Positions 33,201-42,616 of a DNA stretch of 64,000 bases are shown one piece after another (positions within the stretch are counted from its first letter, which is position 1; the number at the start of each line of letters is the position of its first letter). Location of the stretch: contig OX439039.1 in the NCBI GenBank assembly GCA_949317995.1, positions 15,181,282-15,245,281 of the forward strand, in the 5' to 3' direction. The position numbers and the translations under genes were made by a program. Under the pieces are notes generated by a model. The model ran no database searches, was not told where the DNA came from, and saw only the letters and a program-made list of their open reading frames with translations. The DNA is from Acholoe squamosa (lineage: Eukaryota > Annelida > Polychaeta > Phyllodocida > Polynoidae).

Positions 33201-34601
33201 TAAGAGAAGATGATTGCTTACCTGCTATGCGCGACACCCCCTTGTACTTAAGGCATAGAGCCTCGGTCAGCGTCACACCATCCACTTTACGACCCTTGTC
33301 TATAGCCGCAAGCATTTGCTCGTTCTGAAAGGAAGAAAGAACATAAAATAGTTTGCATTTTTTATAGTTTCATTTTAAATATCCTCCTTTGAAAAATAAG
33401 TTCATTGATTTCAAAAGACGAGAAGAAGCAGGTTCTAACATATAAAATTATTTTTTCGTCCCATGTGATGATTTTTAGGAAAGAATCACTAAGAGAAAAA
33501 GAAAAGAGAGTTGAAACATTTCTTTTACCTTAGCTTTGACCTTCCAGAAGTAATCGTTTATATGGTTCCTCATCTTGTCTATGTTGCGGTCCTCGTTCTT
33601 CACACTGTTCACAGTGGCTGAAAAATTTAAAGAAAAGCCTCTTTGATATGGAAGAAAAAAAAATTTCTATGTCTATGCTTGGTTTATCTTGTTTAAAAAA
33701 AAAAGGCAAGGTATGAAGTGATAAATATTAAAAATATTAAAGGGAAGACCTCTATTAATTCATGGACACATTAGACATAAACCAAAGTAAAAAATGAAGA
33801 GAAAAAAAAGACTCATCTAGGACAGTGTCCCAGCCTTCCTTCCTCAATTGACCAGAGTCTTTACCTCGAGCTTTCAACAAGTGCTTTTGGTTATAGCACG
33901 AGTAAAACAGAGCCCTGTGTTCCCTGTCGTTCCAAACAGACTCCTTCTTGCTAATAGTTCCTCGTGTGGTTTTTCGAGGAGTGACAGGGCCAGGTAGGTG
34001 TTCTGTGTTATCCTCGTCGCTGATTTCACTTGAGTCTTCCACAACATATTCCTGCTTTACTTTAGACATGGTTAGTATCTCGGGCAGCTCAAAACTTTGG
34101 TGATGCTCCGATACCTCCTCTCCTGGAGGAACTTCCATATAACTGTCGTCCTCGTCAGTGGAGCTCAAGTCGTAACCTTTTTGGTACTGATAAATAAAAA
34201 AAAAATTACACTAATATTATATTACTTCTGGAGGAAACCACAGGAAGCAGAGGGGGGGGGACATTTTCTGTCATAAATAAACTTTAAGACACAAATTTGG
34301 TTGCTTCTTTTAACAGAAGTCAGGGTAGGATAGGTAAAAGAAGAAGAAAAATGCTCTATAGGCACAAGGAAACTAGCCAGTCCTACAGGGAGGAAGAGAG
34401 AGACAGCCATATAGACACAAGAGAGAAGGGCGTGTGCTTTTACTCTATTATCGCTCATGCCGGCTGGCGGAGAAATGGAGATAACAGAAAAGAAAAGACA
34501 GAACAACTTTGAATACCACTGTTATGCTGAAGATCGGAATAGATGAAACAAGATTGCTTTCATCAGTAAACTTTAATTACCTGTCTTTCGTCGAAATACA
34601 T
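30253..34601 (-). CDS. Large Myb/SANT-like protein with acidic repeat region, 9 exons, one internal UAG
   Basis: Minus-strand exons 34601-34581, 34186-33817, 33617-33529, 33324-33222, 33010-32351, 32297-32079, 31853-31719, 31553-30808 and 30675-30253 total 2766 nt (922 codons including stop) with matching phases at every junction. It starts MYFDERQYQKGYD. An acidic leader is followed by a Myb/SANT-like domain at ~90-165 (ESVWNDREHRALFYSCYNQK, QLRKEGWDTVL). Next come a basic Pro/Lys/Ser region, an acidic DDD stretch, a short coiled-coil-like exon (IESLLSTIEVNRRQTDEHL), an acidic Glu/Asn repeat region (EGNEAT...LKE units) and a basic tail with a Cys pair (TCQKAC). Two defects or oddities: codon 515 is TAG (31771-31773), and intron 2 needs an AT donor (ATGAGT). 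A GT donor at 33864 also keeps phase but removes the last helix of the SANT domain. Homologous to the compact gene at 27819-29536; exon 3 is 89 nt in both. Confidence 0.6.
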
Positions 34602-34639
34602 GGTGCAAGCCGCAGTCAAGTAACTCTCCACCGTTCTTT

Positions 34640-34720
34640 GTTTTGGCGGCAGTGGACTACCCGGAAGTGACGTTCAGCAGTATATAGGTCAAGTTTCGCT
34701 GGTGTCCCGCACTTATTTCT
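34640..34720 (-). promoter_or_regulatory. Putative promoter of the large Myb-like gene
   Basis: Upstream of the ATG at 34601 lie an ETS-like CCGGAAGT with an overlapping CRE-half TGACG (34662-34673) and TATATA (34680). A CTCGCTGTGCTG motif at 34719 resembles the recurring CTCGTTGTGC motif. Assignment is by motif only. Confidence 0.35.
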
Positions 34721-34917
34721 CGCTGTGCTGAACCCTCGTTGCTCTTACGAGGAAATCGGAACGACGATTACTTTCCTCGTCTCGTTTCGGCTACGAGACT
34801 CGCTCGGGAAAGGCAGAAGGTATTGTGTAACGGGTGTGAAAAATGCTCGTATCTTTTCTCGCCCATGTACGAGGAAGCATCATAACGAGTCCTCTTTCAT
34901 TGTGTAACGACCTCCAG
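34720..34917 (-). repeat. Right terminal inverted repeat region of the Harbinger-type element
   Basis: Ends TGTGTAACGACCTCCAG, the inverse of the left end. It contains multiple CTCGT/ACGAG words, including TGTACGAGG (34866) and TTGTGTAACGGG (34825), that pair with motifs of the left end. Confidence 0.6.
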
Positions 34918-35045
34918 TTGGTCATGATAAAAATAGGTCAGACAGGGCAACTTCAGGGTATTATTATACAAGGACAATTACTTGATATATCACCAGAAAT
35001 CATTCCATGGGGTACTTTGACACCTCTATTTCAACACTATTAGGG
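34918..35045 (+). pseudogene. Probable 3' remnant of the interrupted DIRS-type tyrosine recombinase
   Basis: Immediately outside the right end, one frame reads ...IKIGQTGQLQG...ISPEIIPWG... ending LFQHY. This resembles the end of DIRS-type recombinases, where an HxLRIGQ box is followed by an SPEII / W / FxxY box. The HxxR arginine would be Lys and one base appears missing (cat gat aaa ata ggt cag). This is where the recombinase cut at 25068 would be expected to resume. The match is by eye and weak. Confidence 0.4.
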
Positions 35046-36292
35046 TTCTAGGCTTATAGAATACATGTAAATATGAGAAAAGCAAGATGACAGGTGGACG
35101 ACTAAAGGTATGTGGTCTTTAAATTAATCTACCCTATAGGCGGGGTAGAATTATAGAGGTTTTTTTTTCTTAACTGGCCAAATAAGCCCGGCCATGTGCA
35201 CATATAGCCTTTCTTTCAACTCAGGGTATGTCCTATACGCGTGGATAGTACGGTACATCACATACACCTGGGTAAATTGGATTTAAAAGAAATATTGTTA
35301 AGTATATTTTGGTGTATGCAATGATTAACATCAATGAGTTTTAACCATAAAGTAGTCACAATTAGACATTGCTCTTAAAGGTGAATGATAACCCGACCAT
35401 TGTGGTATTTGAGTTGTACATTCAAGGTGCATTTTCAGTCAAAGAGAATCTCATGTAAAACGACGGTTCTAGATACAAAATCATAAGCCTAACAGTAATG
35501 GGAGGACCATACATTTCATATAGAGAAACTGGGCTTTATCAATTTTAGAATTTACGATAACTTATCCCACCTGACAAATAAAGAGAAACAACAAATTTGC
35601 TGTTTAAACTTTTAAGAAACCTTCTTAAGAAAGATGGAGGTGACATGAGGGCTTTCTTTATCAGTCTGTCCACATTCGGCTAACAATCCTGAACGATACA
35701 TTGTGATTGCTGGATTATTGCTGCTCGTTCTGTGCCATTTGTTTTCTACAATATTAAAGATGGGTTAGGAGCTAATCTGGGTCGATTCCGAGTTTTCAAG
35801 TTCGTCATGAGCCTATGAATGAATTACAAGTTCCAAATCTTATTAAATATGTTAAAACCAGAGAAGCTATAGTGAGCTTAATTGTGGAGACCCGTCAGTA
35901 TTAGCCTCTCAGGCTTACTGCTAGATTGAGGAGGCAGATTTATAAATCTCATCCCTCATTCTCTTTTTTTTTTATCCCCCCTTACTTTGATTTGACAATG
36001 ATAACGATAATTCTCACAGTCAACACCGTAGAAAGCAGTTGAGGATTATTTCCGATTGAACCTTGCGCTGCATTTATAAATATTCCAAGAAATTTGTTAA
36101 TTATTCGAAAATCGTGAGTGTGAGAGGTGCATCTCAAGGGCCGCTCATCTATGGAGGATAGTCTTGACAAAGACTGGTGTAGGCCTATGGTTTATGCAAT
36201 ATACTTTTTATAAAATCATATTCCTATTGTTCTATGTATGTGTTTATTTGTAGCAACTGTGACGGCCTCCCCCCCCCCGGGGCCTTTCCCCT
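35046..36292. other. Intergenic, nothing recognised
   Basis: AT-rich with no supported gene. A C-rich run lies at about 36269-36280. Confidence 0.4.
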
Positions 36293-36746
36293 AGAGGCTG
36301 CAGAACACTAATTATTTTTCCACTGTTGGCCTATATAGCTTTTGGGCGAAAATAAAATACTTGTGCAAGTATCTGGGCTTAGCCACTATTATTTTCTTGT
36401 AGATATACATTTTTCCCAATAATTTAGGGCCATGGCATGTGGTACAATGTGATTAACTTTTTTGCTATAGGCCTTAGAGTGCGGACATACCCAGATTTGG
36501 GGGTTTTGCAGTGAATGATTTCAATACATTCTCTAATTAAATAGAGTGCACCCCCTCAACTTACCATCAAATATCAGCCTAAATAACACTCAAATCTATT
36601 AATATACACCCTAAGGATTAATTTGATGCCTGGTTTGCCTACCCACTGTCAGATTTTAGACCAATAATCATTGTACAACACCCTTCAGTGTGGAGCTACA
36701 AAGTGTCTCCTGCTGCCACCTCCCGTCAATTAGTGTACTGCAACCT
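36293..36746 (+). mobile_element. AGGCTGCAG-TIR MITE, copy A
   Basis: 454 bp. Left end AGAGGCTGCAGAACACTAAT; the reverse complement of the right end reads AGGTTGCAGTACACTAATT. Copy B at 37653-38107 is almost identical and in the same orientation, and an old copy lies at 5583-6061. Non-coding. No convincing target duplication. Confidence 0.75.
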
Positions 36747-37652
36747 AAAGGCCTGGGTTGGAATCTTGGTGGTCAATGAAATAGCTTGGAAAGCTTTTAT
36801 TCACTGGCCCAGTAATGTCTCATCCAGAATCTTTTACTTTTATGCCCCTCAGGCCCCTTAAATCTCTCTGAGAATCACTTCCCAGAGCGGGTATCAGTCT
36901 GTGCGCTCTCTGTAGATTTTATCGATTTCTAGCATTGACATGGACATATGGTGCTTTCACATAGAAAATATGGTCACAGGGCCAAGAAATTTGACATGCT
37001 GATAGCCAAGGGGCACCACGTGACGTGCTGAGTGTTATTCTCTCTCTAGGTGCTATAATTCACAGAAATATCTGGCTAAAATGTATGAAAAACCCTCGGA
37101 AATATAATGATATAAAGGAATAAATTCAACAAAATGCATCTTAACTCCATGTGTGATGGCTTAGATGGCCCCATTTACACATTATTCAAGCTCCCCCATA
37201 TAAGGACAACAAAATTTACCAGATATGGTGAATACAAGGACATTTTATTAAGTGTCAGTAAACATTCATTGGCTGCATAGCTCGGGGAGAGAAAAATGAT
37301 GTTTTCCCCCGATGCATGAAAAGGCCTCCCATAGAGCACTGAGGACTATAGAAATAGATGGAAACAGCTGAGAATGTAAAATTCAGGTCATTCTGACCCT
37401 GAAAACCATAATTTTGGTTACCTGGCACCCCCAAGAGAGAAGTATCAGGCTTGCGGATTGACACCAGAATATTTCTCATAAACCTCTCCAAGGCCGAAAC
37501 TCCGCTACTACGATTTTCAGTGATTTCTCACTAATTTTATTGATTCCCTTGCCCTTTCTCACCATAACATTGTCAAACTGACTTGCCCTAAGCAAAATAA
37601 ACACATTTTAGCGAGATTTGACAAACTTGGTAGAAGGCCCTATATAGCCCGT
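36747..37652. other. Spacer between MITE copies A and B, nothing recognised
   Basis: Non-coding, AT-rich and unrelated to the flanks. A 78-codon minus-strand open frame is not supported by any motif. Confidence 0.4.
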
Positions 37653-38107
37653 AGAGGCTGCAGAACACTAATTATTTTTCCACTGTTGGCCTATATAGCT
37701 TTTGGGCGAAAATAAAATACTTGTGCAAGTATCTGGGCTTAGCCACTATTATTTTCTTGTAGATATACATTTTTCCCAATAATTTAGGGCCATGGCATGT
37801 GGTACAATGTGATTAACTTTTTTGCTATAGGCCTTAGAGTGCGGACATACCCAGATTTGGGGGTTTTGCAGTGAATGATTTCAATACATTCTCTAATTAA
37901 ATAGAGTGCACCCCCCTCAACTTACCATCAAATATCAGCCTAAATAACACTCAAATCTATTAATATACACCCTAAGGATTAATTTGATACCTGGTTTGCC
38001 TACCCACTGTCAGATTTTAGACCAATAATCATTGTACAACACCCTTCAGTGTGGAGCTACAAAGTGTCTCCTGCTGCCACCTCCCGTCAATTAGTGTACT
38101 GCAACCT
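37653..38107 (+). mobile_element. AGGCTGCAG-TIR MITE, copy B
   Basis: 455 bp and nearly identical to 36293-36746, with only a C-run length change and a few substitutions. Flanks differ, except for a TAG immediately left of both copies. Two near-identical copies 0.9 kb apart suggest recent or local transposition. Confidence 0.75.
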
Positions 38108-38289
38108 GGATACCCATGTCTTGGATTTCAGGGTGAAAAAGGCAATAAATGTGTGAACTTATACTGTTCCGCCCTCTGTAGGGAGAGTCTTGAAGTACCG
38201 CTTCCATCTCTATGGTATACTAGGTGGCGCCACCATTTGTTAACCACCTACATGTAAATACCCATTTAGTAGACTGGAGTGGACAAAAG

Positions 38290-38505
38290 TGGGGATGTGG
38301 ATTGGGTCCTCCATGTCATATGTCGATTTAAGAAATGCTTGTGTCACATGTCACTTATCCTCATGTCCCCTGTCACCTCTAAAAACCATCCATGACCAAT
38401 GTCAAATTCATAAATGGACCTATATCATGTCACTATTTTTTCATCTCATGTCACTAAAGCCCATCCCACATCTCGATTTTAAGAAATGACCATGCCATCA
38501 TGGCA
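38290..38505 (+). repeat. CATGTCACATGTC repeat family, copy 2
   Basis: Diverged copy of the unit at 25770-26000 and 61318-61552 (CCATGTCATATGTCGATTTA, TGTCACCTCTAAAAA, ATTTTAAGAAATGACCATG). Confidence 0.65.
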
Positions 38506-39164
38506 AATTTCCTCTCTCCCAGTAACTCATCTTATATACGATCTTACACTTACATGGTTCTGCAACCCTTTCGATTTCTTCACCAGGGCTTCATCCATGC
38601 TTTATGTCAAGGCTGTGGGATTCTCTTGCTCTCTGTTCTATTCCTAGTAGTTCAGCAGTGGAGGAGGGATTTTGAGCCTAACCCGGAATTCTCCGATAAA
38701 CCTTTTTTCTCTGTTGATTGTTCATCTATAGGGTCTGGTTAACCATTTCCAGCATGATGTGTTTGTGCCACCTTTGGGGAAATTGAGATATTCAAGATGG
38801 CCACCAGAGGTATAAGAAAAACTTGAATATTGCATATCTTGGCTTCTAATCATGTTAGAGACACAAATAAAAGCTCCCAAAGTGCATTTCTGATGTCAGG
38901 GAATCCAACCAGGGCACTTAGATTTATGTGGGTGGCAGCCATTTTGATTTTTTTATCAATATGGCCACCAGAGCTCTATGAAAAACTTGAAAATTGGATA
39001 TCTTCTCTTCTAATCATGTTAGAGATGCAAATAAAGTATATTTCTGAGATCAGGGAGTCCAACCAGGCACTTAGAACTATGTCGCTGGCAGCCATCCTGA
39101 ATAATTAATGGGTTTTCACCTATAAAATGATTGCTTTCTTTATAAGACATCATATATCAAAACC

Positions 39165-39410
39165 TCACTCGCCTCTACATCAATATGCTTCATGGTCTGC
39201 TCTCGTGTGCCTCCTTCCTCACTCACCTCGACACCAACATGCTCCACGGTGTGCTCTTGTGTGCCTCCTTCCTCATTCGCCTCTACACCAACATGCTCCA
39301 TGGTCTGCTATTGTGTGCCTCCTTCCTCACTCGCCTCTACACCAACATGCTCCATGGTCTGGTCTTGTGTGCCTCCTTCCTCACTCGCCTCTACAACCAA
39401 CATGCTTAGC
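39165..39410 (+). repeat. ~60-bp tandem repeat, four units
   Basis: The unit contains ACCAACATGCTCCATGGTCT, then GCTCTTGTGTGCCTCCTTCC and TCACTCGCCTCTAC. It is repeated about four times with few changes. All three + frames stay open through it because the unit length is a multiple of three, so the overlapping open frames here are not evidence of a gene. Confidence 0.85.
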
Positions 39411-39738
39411 CATCTTCATTTATTTCTGAGGTGAAAGTACTGTAGTGGCCCTTATAAGTGCCCGGGCGCTCATTGATTTCAAACCCACTGTACCCCCATG
39501 CTTTTACGGGACAGGCCCTTATTTGAATACTGTTTTTAGTGCATAGGATTGATTTCAATACCCCTGTACCCCTGGCACTTATTCAAGACCTGTGCTTATT
39601 TGAGACCCCGGCACTTAAAGCTGGTATAAAAGCTAATACAGTGCTGTCTGATATGTATTTCAGAGGATTATATACCCCTTCCCAAGTAATAGGGTGCCAC
39701 TTATTATGGCACACCATGGCTCATCATATGCACATCAT

Positions 39739-40076
39739 TGGACTTTAGTTTCAGCTGGTCTATCCTCTTTGGTGGGAAGGGAAACCACTTGGTTAATTAG
39801 TTCTGGTCACAGCCTTATGACGGCAGCACTGAGTGGTGCCTGCTCTGCTGCCAGGCATCTAAATTGAATTCACCACCATTATAGAATACTCTGCTTTATG
39901 GCTTCAGATGGAGCCACTGTGCTGGTACAATCAAGACTGCTTGTTGATATGAATAAAATGCTGGAAGCATTTTATTTCTACACACATATATGCTTGAACT
40001 TGACATGGTTAGAATGCACTGAATAGATTGAGATTTTGGCAGGACACTTTCACAAGTGGAGTGGTGATAGGTATGC
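39739..40076 (+). repeat. Dispersed repeat, copy 2 (first copy at 10551-10840)
   Basis: Same orientation and blocks as 10551-10840, with an additional internal segment around 39880-39930 (TTATGGCTTCAGATGGAGCC). Lies inside the foldback-like element. Confidence 0.6.
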
Positions 40077-40192
40077 AGAAATTGGAAAATCCATATATTT
40101 CAGATCTTGTCCCAGCTTTAACGGGCCATTACAGTAACTAAATAAAGGCATGAATATCAAAATCTGAAAGTAGATATAATATCATTTCTATT

Positions 40193-40423
40193 TCATTTGA
40201 TTTCCCTTGTCCTCTCATTATGACAGTGGGCCCTGCGAATGTTTTCCTGAAAGATCTCATTTGTTGGGGGCAGGCTTTTGAGCTTTGGTGTTCCACCGAG
40301 GCTCCTCAATATTTTGCTGGACCAGATCTCATGACGGGCAGCCGTCATAGATTCAGAAGTCGGCTGTCCATAACATGCTAAGACAAACTGAGATGCCTGG
40401 AACTGTTGTCTCTCCCATTGCAC
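40193..40423 (-). pseudogene. Fragment of a repeat-associated protein gene (SLPPT...F..N..RAH pattern)
   Basis: The minus-strand frame reads CYGQPTSESMTAARHEIWSS, then SLPPTNEIFQENIRRAH. This spacing (LYG...R..IF..K....LPPT...F..HI.RA.YQ..IW) recurs in uncharacterised, probably mobile-element-derived proteins of invertebrates. Only about 75 residues remain and the continuation to an IW-type motif is lost, so it is a fragment. The family has no function known to me. Confidence 0.35.
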
Positions 40424-40535
40424 TGAGAGAGTGTTTCCCTGGCCTTAGCTTTTTAAGAACAGTAGAAATATCAGGTGCACTTCACTGGCTTATAGTTAAC
40501 TAAATATGGTATCGAAATCCTGTACACTGCCATTC

Positions 40536-40605
40536 GTGACACGATCTGCGAAAAAGGGGGCTTAGTGCAGAGGGCTTTAAGACCCCTTCTCCCAGGACAT
40601 GTCAC
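40536..40605 (-). repeat. 70-bp GTGACA...TGTCAC repeat, inverted copy
   Basis: Reverse complement of the unit at 4562-4630 with the same termini. See that entry. Confidence 0.5.
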
Positions 40606-41690
40606 ATTCGTAGGCCAAAATATGACCCAGAGGACAGCACACCCATTAAGGAATGCTGAATATGTATTGTAGTGCCTTGCCGACATCCCTACCTTGAGAG
40701 AATACTGATTTGGATTTGGCTGCTCTCATGTTTCCATCATTGTCAAACATAGAGGTTGGTTGTGGTGCCAACTCATGAGCCATAAGTGCCTGTGGGTATT
40801 AATCCCGTAAACTGCAAGAAATATATTTTAAGAACTAACCTTAAAGTCTTTCTGTGAGAAAATTTATGTTCTTGTTAAAGTGCATACTGGGTCAGTATAT
40901 TTATTGCATGAGTGTAGACTGTATGTCCATATCTTCACAGTCTCAGGCTTGAGAGTGATGCCAATAATACCTCCTGGTCCATGGCCATATCTCATAAAGG
41001 TGGATTCCATAGCCATATCATTTGTATACCGTTAAATATGCTGGCATTATGATGCATAGTATGTTGACCTTTGCTGGATGCTTTTCTTACAACTTCAGGC
41101 ATGGACTTTAAGTAATAGAGTGCAGGTAACCATAGTTGCAATTGGATGTTGTACTGTTTTCTGATGCATCGCTCGATGCCTTCTGGAGATCATCCGTACC
41201 GTTCAGTTCTTTCAAAGAGAGGTCTCAGTAACTCCTCCACAAGCATTCTCAATGCCCTCACATTATCTGGGAACTTATTCTCTGTTAGCATCTTCTAACC
41301 CCCACCAAATGCCACACCTAATAAATCTACTCTACCAGTTTTTGCCATGAGTGTGCATATAGATCCAATTTAACTCATGTGAGGACTCATAAAGCATTGC
41401 AGCAATAAAGAGAGAATGGAAACAATTTAGGGTTACATTGATATGTAGTGTAGAGGGATGTGGCTACCTCTCTCATGTTCTCACTCTGCAGAGAGGGACA
41501 CTGTATTACCTCTATAAAGGATCTTTTAAAGCATACTGTATTCCATTAGGAAAGTATTAAATTTTTGTTATTTCTACATTTCCCTCTTAGAAGACATAGC
41601 ATTATAATTTGGAGATGACTTGGCATGTTTCTAGACAGGACTTGCATTACCACATAACACACTGTGATTTTACACTGATTTCTAAGAGTC
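40606..41690. other. Core of the foldback-like element, nothing further recognised
   Basis: No open frame with recognisable motifs, RNA or repeat was supported in this stretch. Confidence 0.35.
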
Positions 41691-42616
41691 ATTACTATTT
41701 ATGGCTGCCAGCCACATTAAATATGGCTGCCAGCCACATTATTGTAACAGCCCTGGTTGGATTCCCTGACCTCCGAAATGTATTTTAGGAACTTTTATTT
41801 GCATCTCTGAATTGATTAGAAGGGACGATATGCATTTTTCAAGTTTTATCTTAGAACCCTGGTGGCCATATTAATCAATAATTGAAAATGGCTGCCACCC
41901 ACATAATTCTAAGTGCCCTGGTTGGACTGCCTGATCTCAGAAATGTATTTTAGGAACCTTTATTTGCATCTCTAACATGTTCAGAAGGGAAGATATGCAA
42001 TTTTCAAGTTTTTGTAGAACTATGGTGGCCATATTGATCAAAAATTCAAAATTGGTGCGCCCCACATAACTCTAAGTGCCCTGGTTGGATTCCCTGTTAT
42101 CAGTAATGTAATTTGGAACTTTTATTTGTGCCTCTAACATGATTAGAAGCCAAGATATACAATATTCTAGTTTTTCTTATACCTCTGGTGGCCATCTGAA
42201 TATCTCAATTTCCCCAAAGGTGGCATGAACACATCATGCTGGAAATGGTTAACCAGACCTTATAGATGAACAATCAACAGAGAAAAAACGTTTATCAGGG
42301 TTAGGCTCGAAATCCCTCCTCCACTGACAGACTATAGTAGGCTTTTTCCCTTTTCGTTCTTTGTTTTCCTATTGACTTGCAGTAGGTGTGCTAAGCTTCG
42401 CCCACTTGTTAGCTTAACTTAAACCTATCACATCATAAATCTAAATCCTGCTTTGTGTTTAGCTGATCATTACTTATGGCAGTGGTCCCAAGTGGTTTTA
42501 TCAAGTTTAGGGAGGATTATAACAACGTATCGATATAGAGATATATGTCCCAGGCTTTGTTCAGTCCATAGTCCTTTAATGACACTGTGATGTCTCCAGG
42601 TCGTCATGATACATAG

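Larger units (their letters stand above)
25069..34917. mobile_element. 9.85-kb PIF/Harbinger-type DNA transposon carrying three genes
   Basis: The ends are inverted copies of CTGGAGGTCGTTACA (25069-25083; reverse complement at 34903-34917). Looser matches extend inward, with CTCGTACA and CCGTTACACAA in both ends. Inside are a HARBI1-like nuclease gene (+, 25395-27570), a convergent Myb/SANT-like gene (-, 27819-29536) and a second, much larger Myb/SANT-like gene (-, 30253-34601). Nuclease plus Myb-like protein is the known two-gene plan of PIF/Harbinger; the third gene is extra. A TCTCGTTGTG-type motif recurs near both ends and by the internal promoter. No clear TWA target duplication is seen at the ends. 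The element splits a DIRS-type recombinase gene. Confidence 0.65.
38655..42326. mobile_element. Foldback-like composite with repeated inverted arms
   Basis: The left arm, from CAGTGGAGGAGGGATTT at 38655, runs through TTCTCTGTTGATTGTTCATC, GGTTAACCATTTCCAGCATG and GTGGCCACC-type repeats to about 39110. The same blocks run inverted from about 41690 to 42326. Each arm holds two or three tandem ~150-165-bp units (GGCCACCAGAG...AAACTTG...GATTAGAA...ATGCAAATAAA...AACCAGGG). The interior carries a 60-bp tandem array, a dispersed repeat, a short mobile-element ORF remnant and a 70-bp repeat. Long, internally repetitive inverted arms are typical of foldback transposons. No transposase recognised. Confidence 0.6.

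Noticed and set aside
25069-34917. A TWA or other short target duplication flanking the Harbinger-type element
   Set aside because: Flanks CATC and TTGG do not match for any reasonable choice of end, so no duplication is claimed.
39127-39434. Three overlapping open frames of 74-100 codons
   Set aside because: All arise from a 60-bp tandem repeat whose unit is divisible by three, so every frame stays open without selection.
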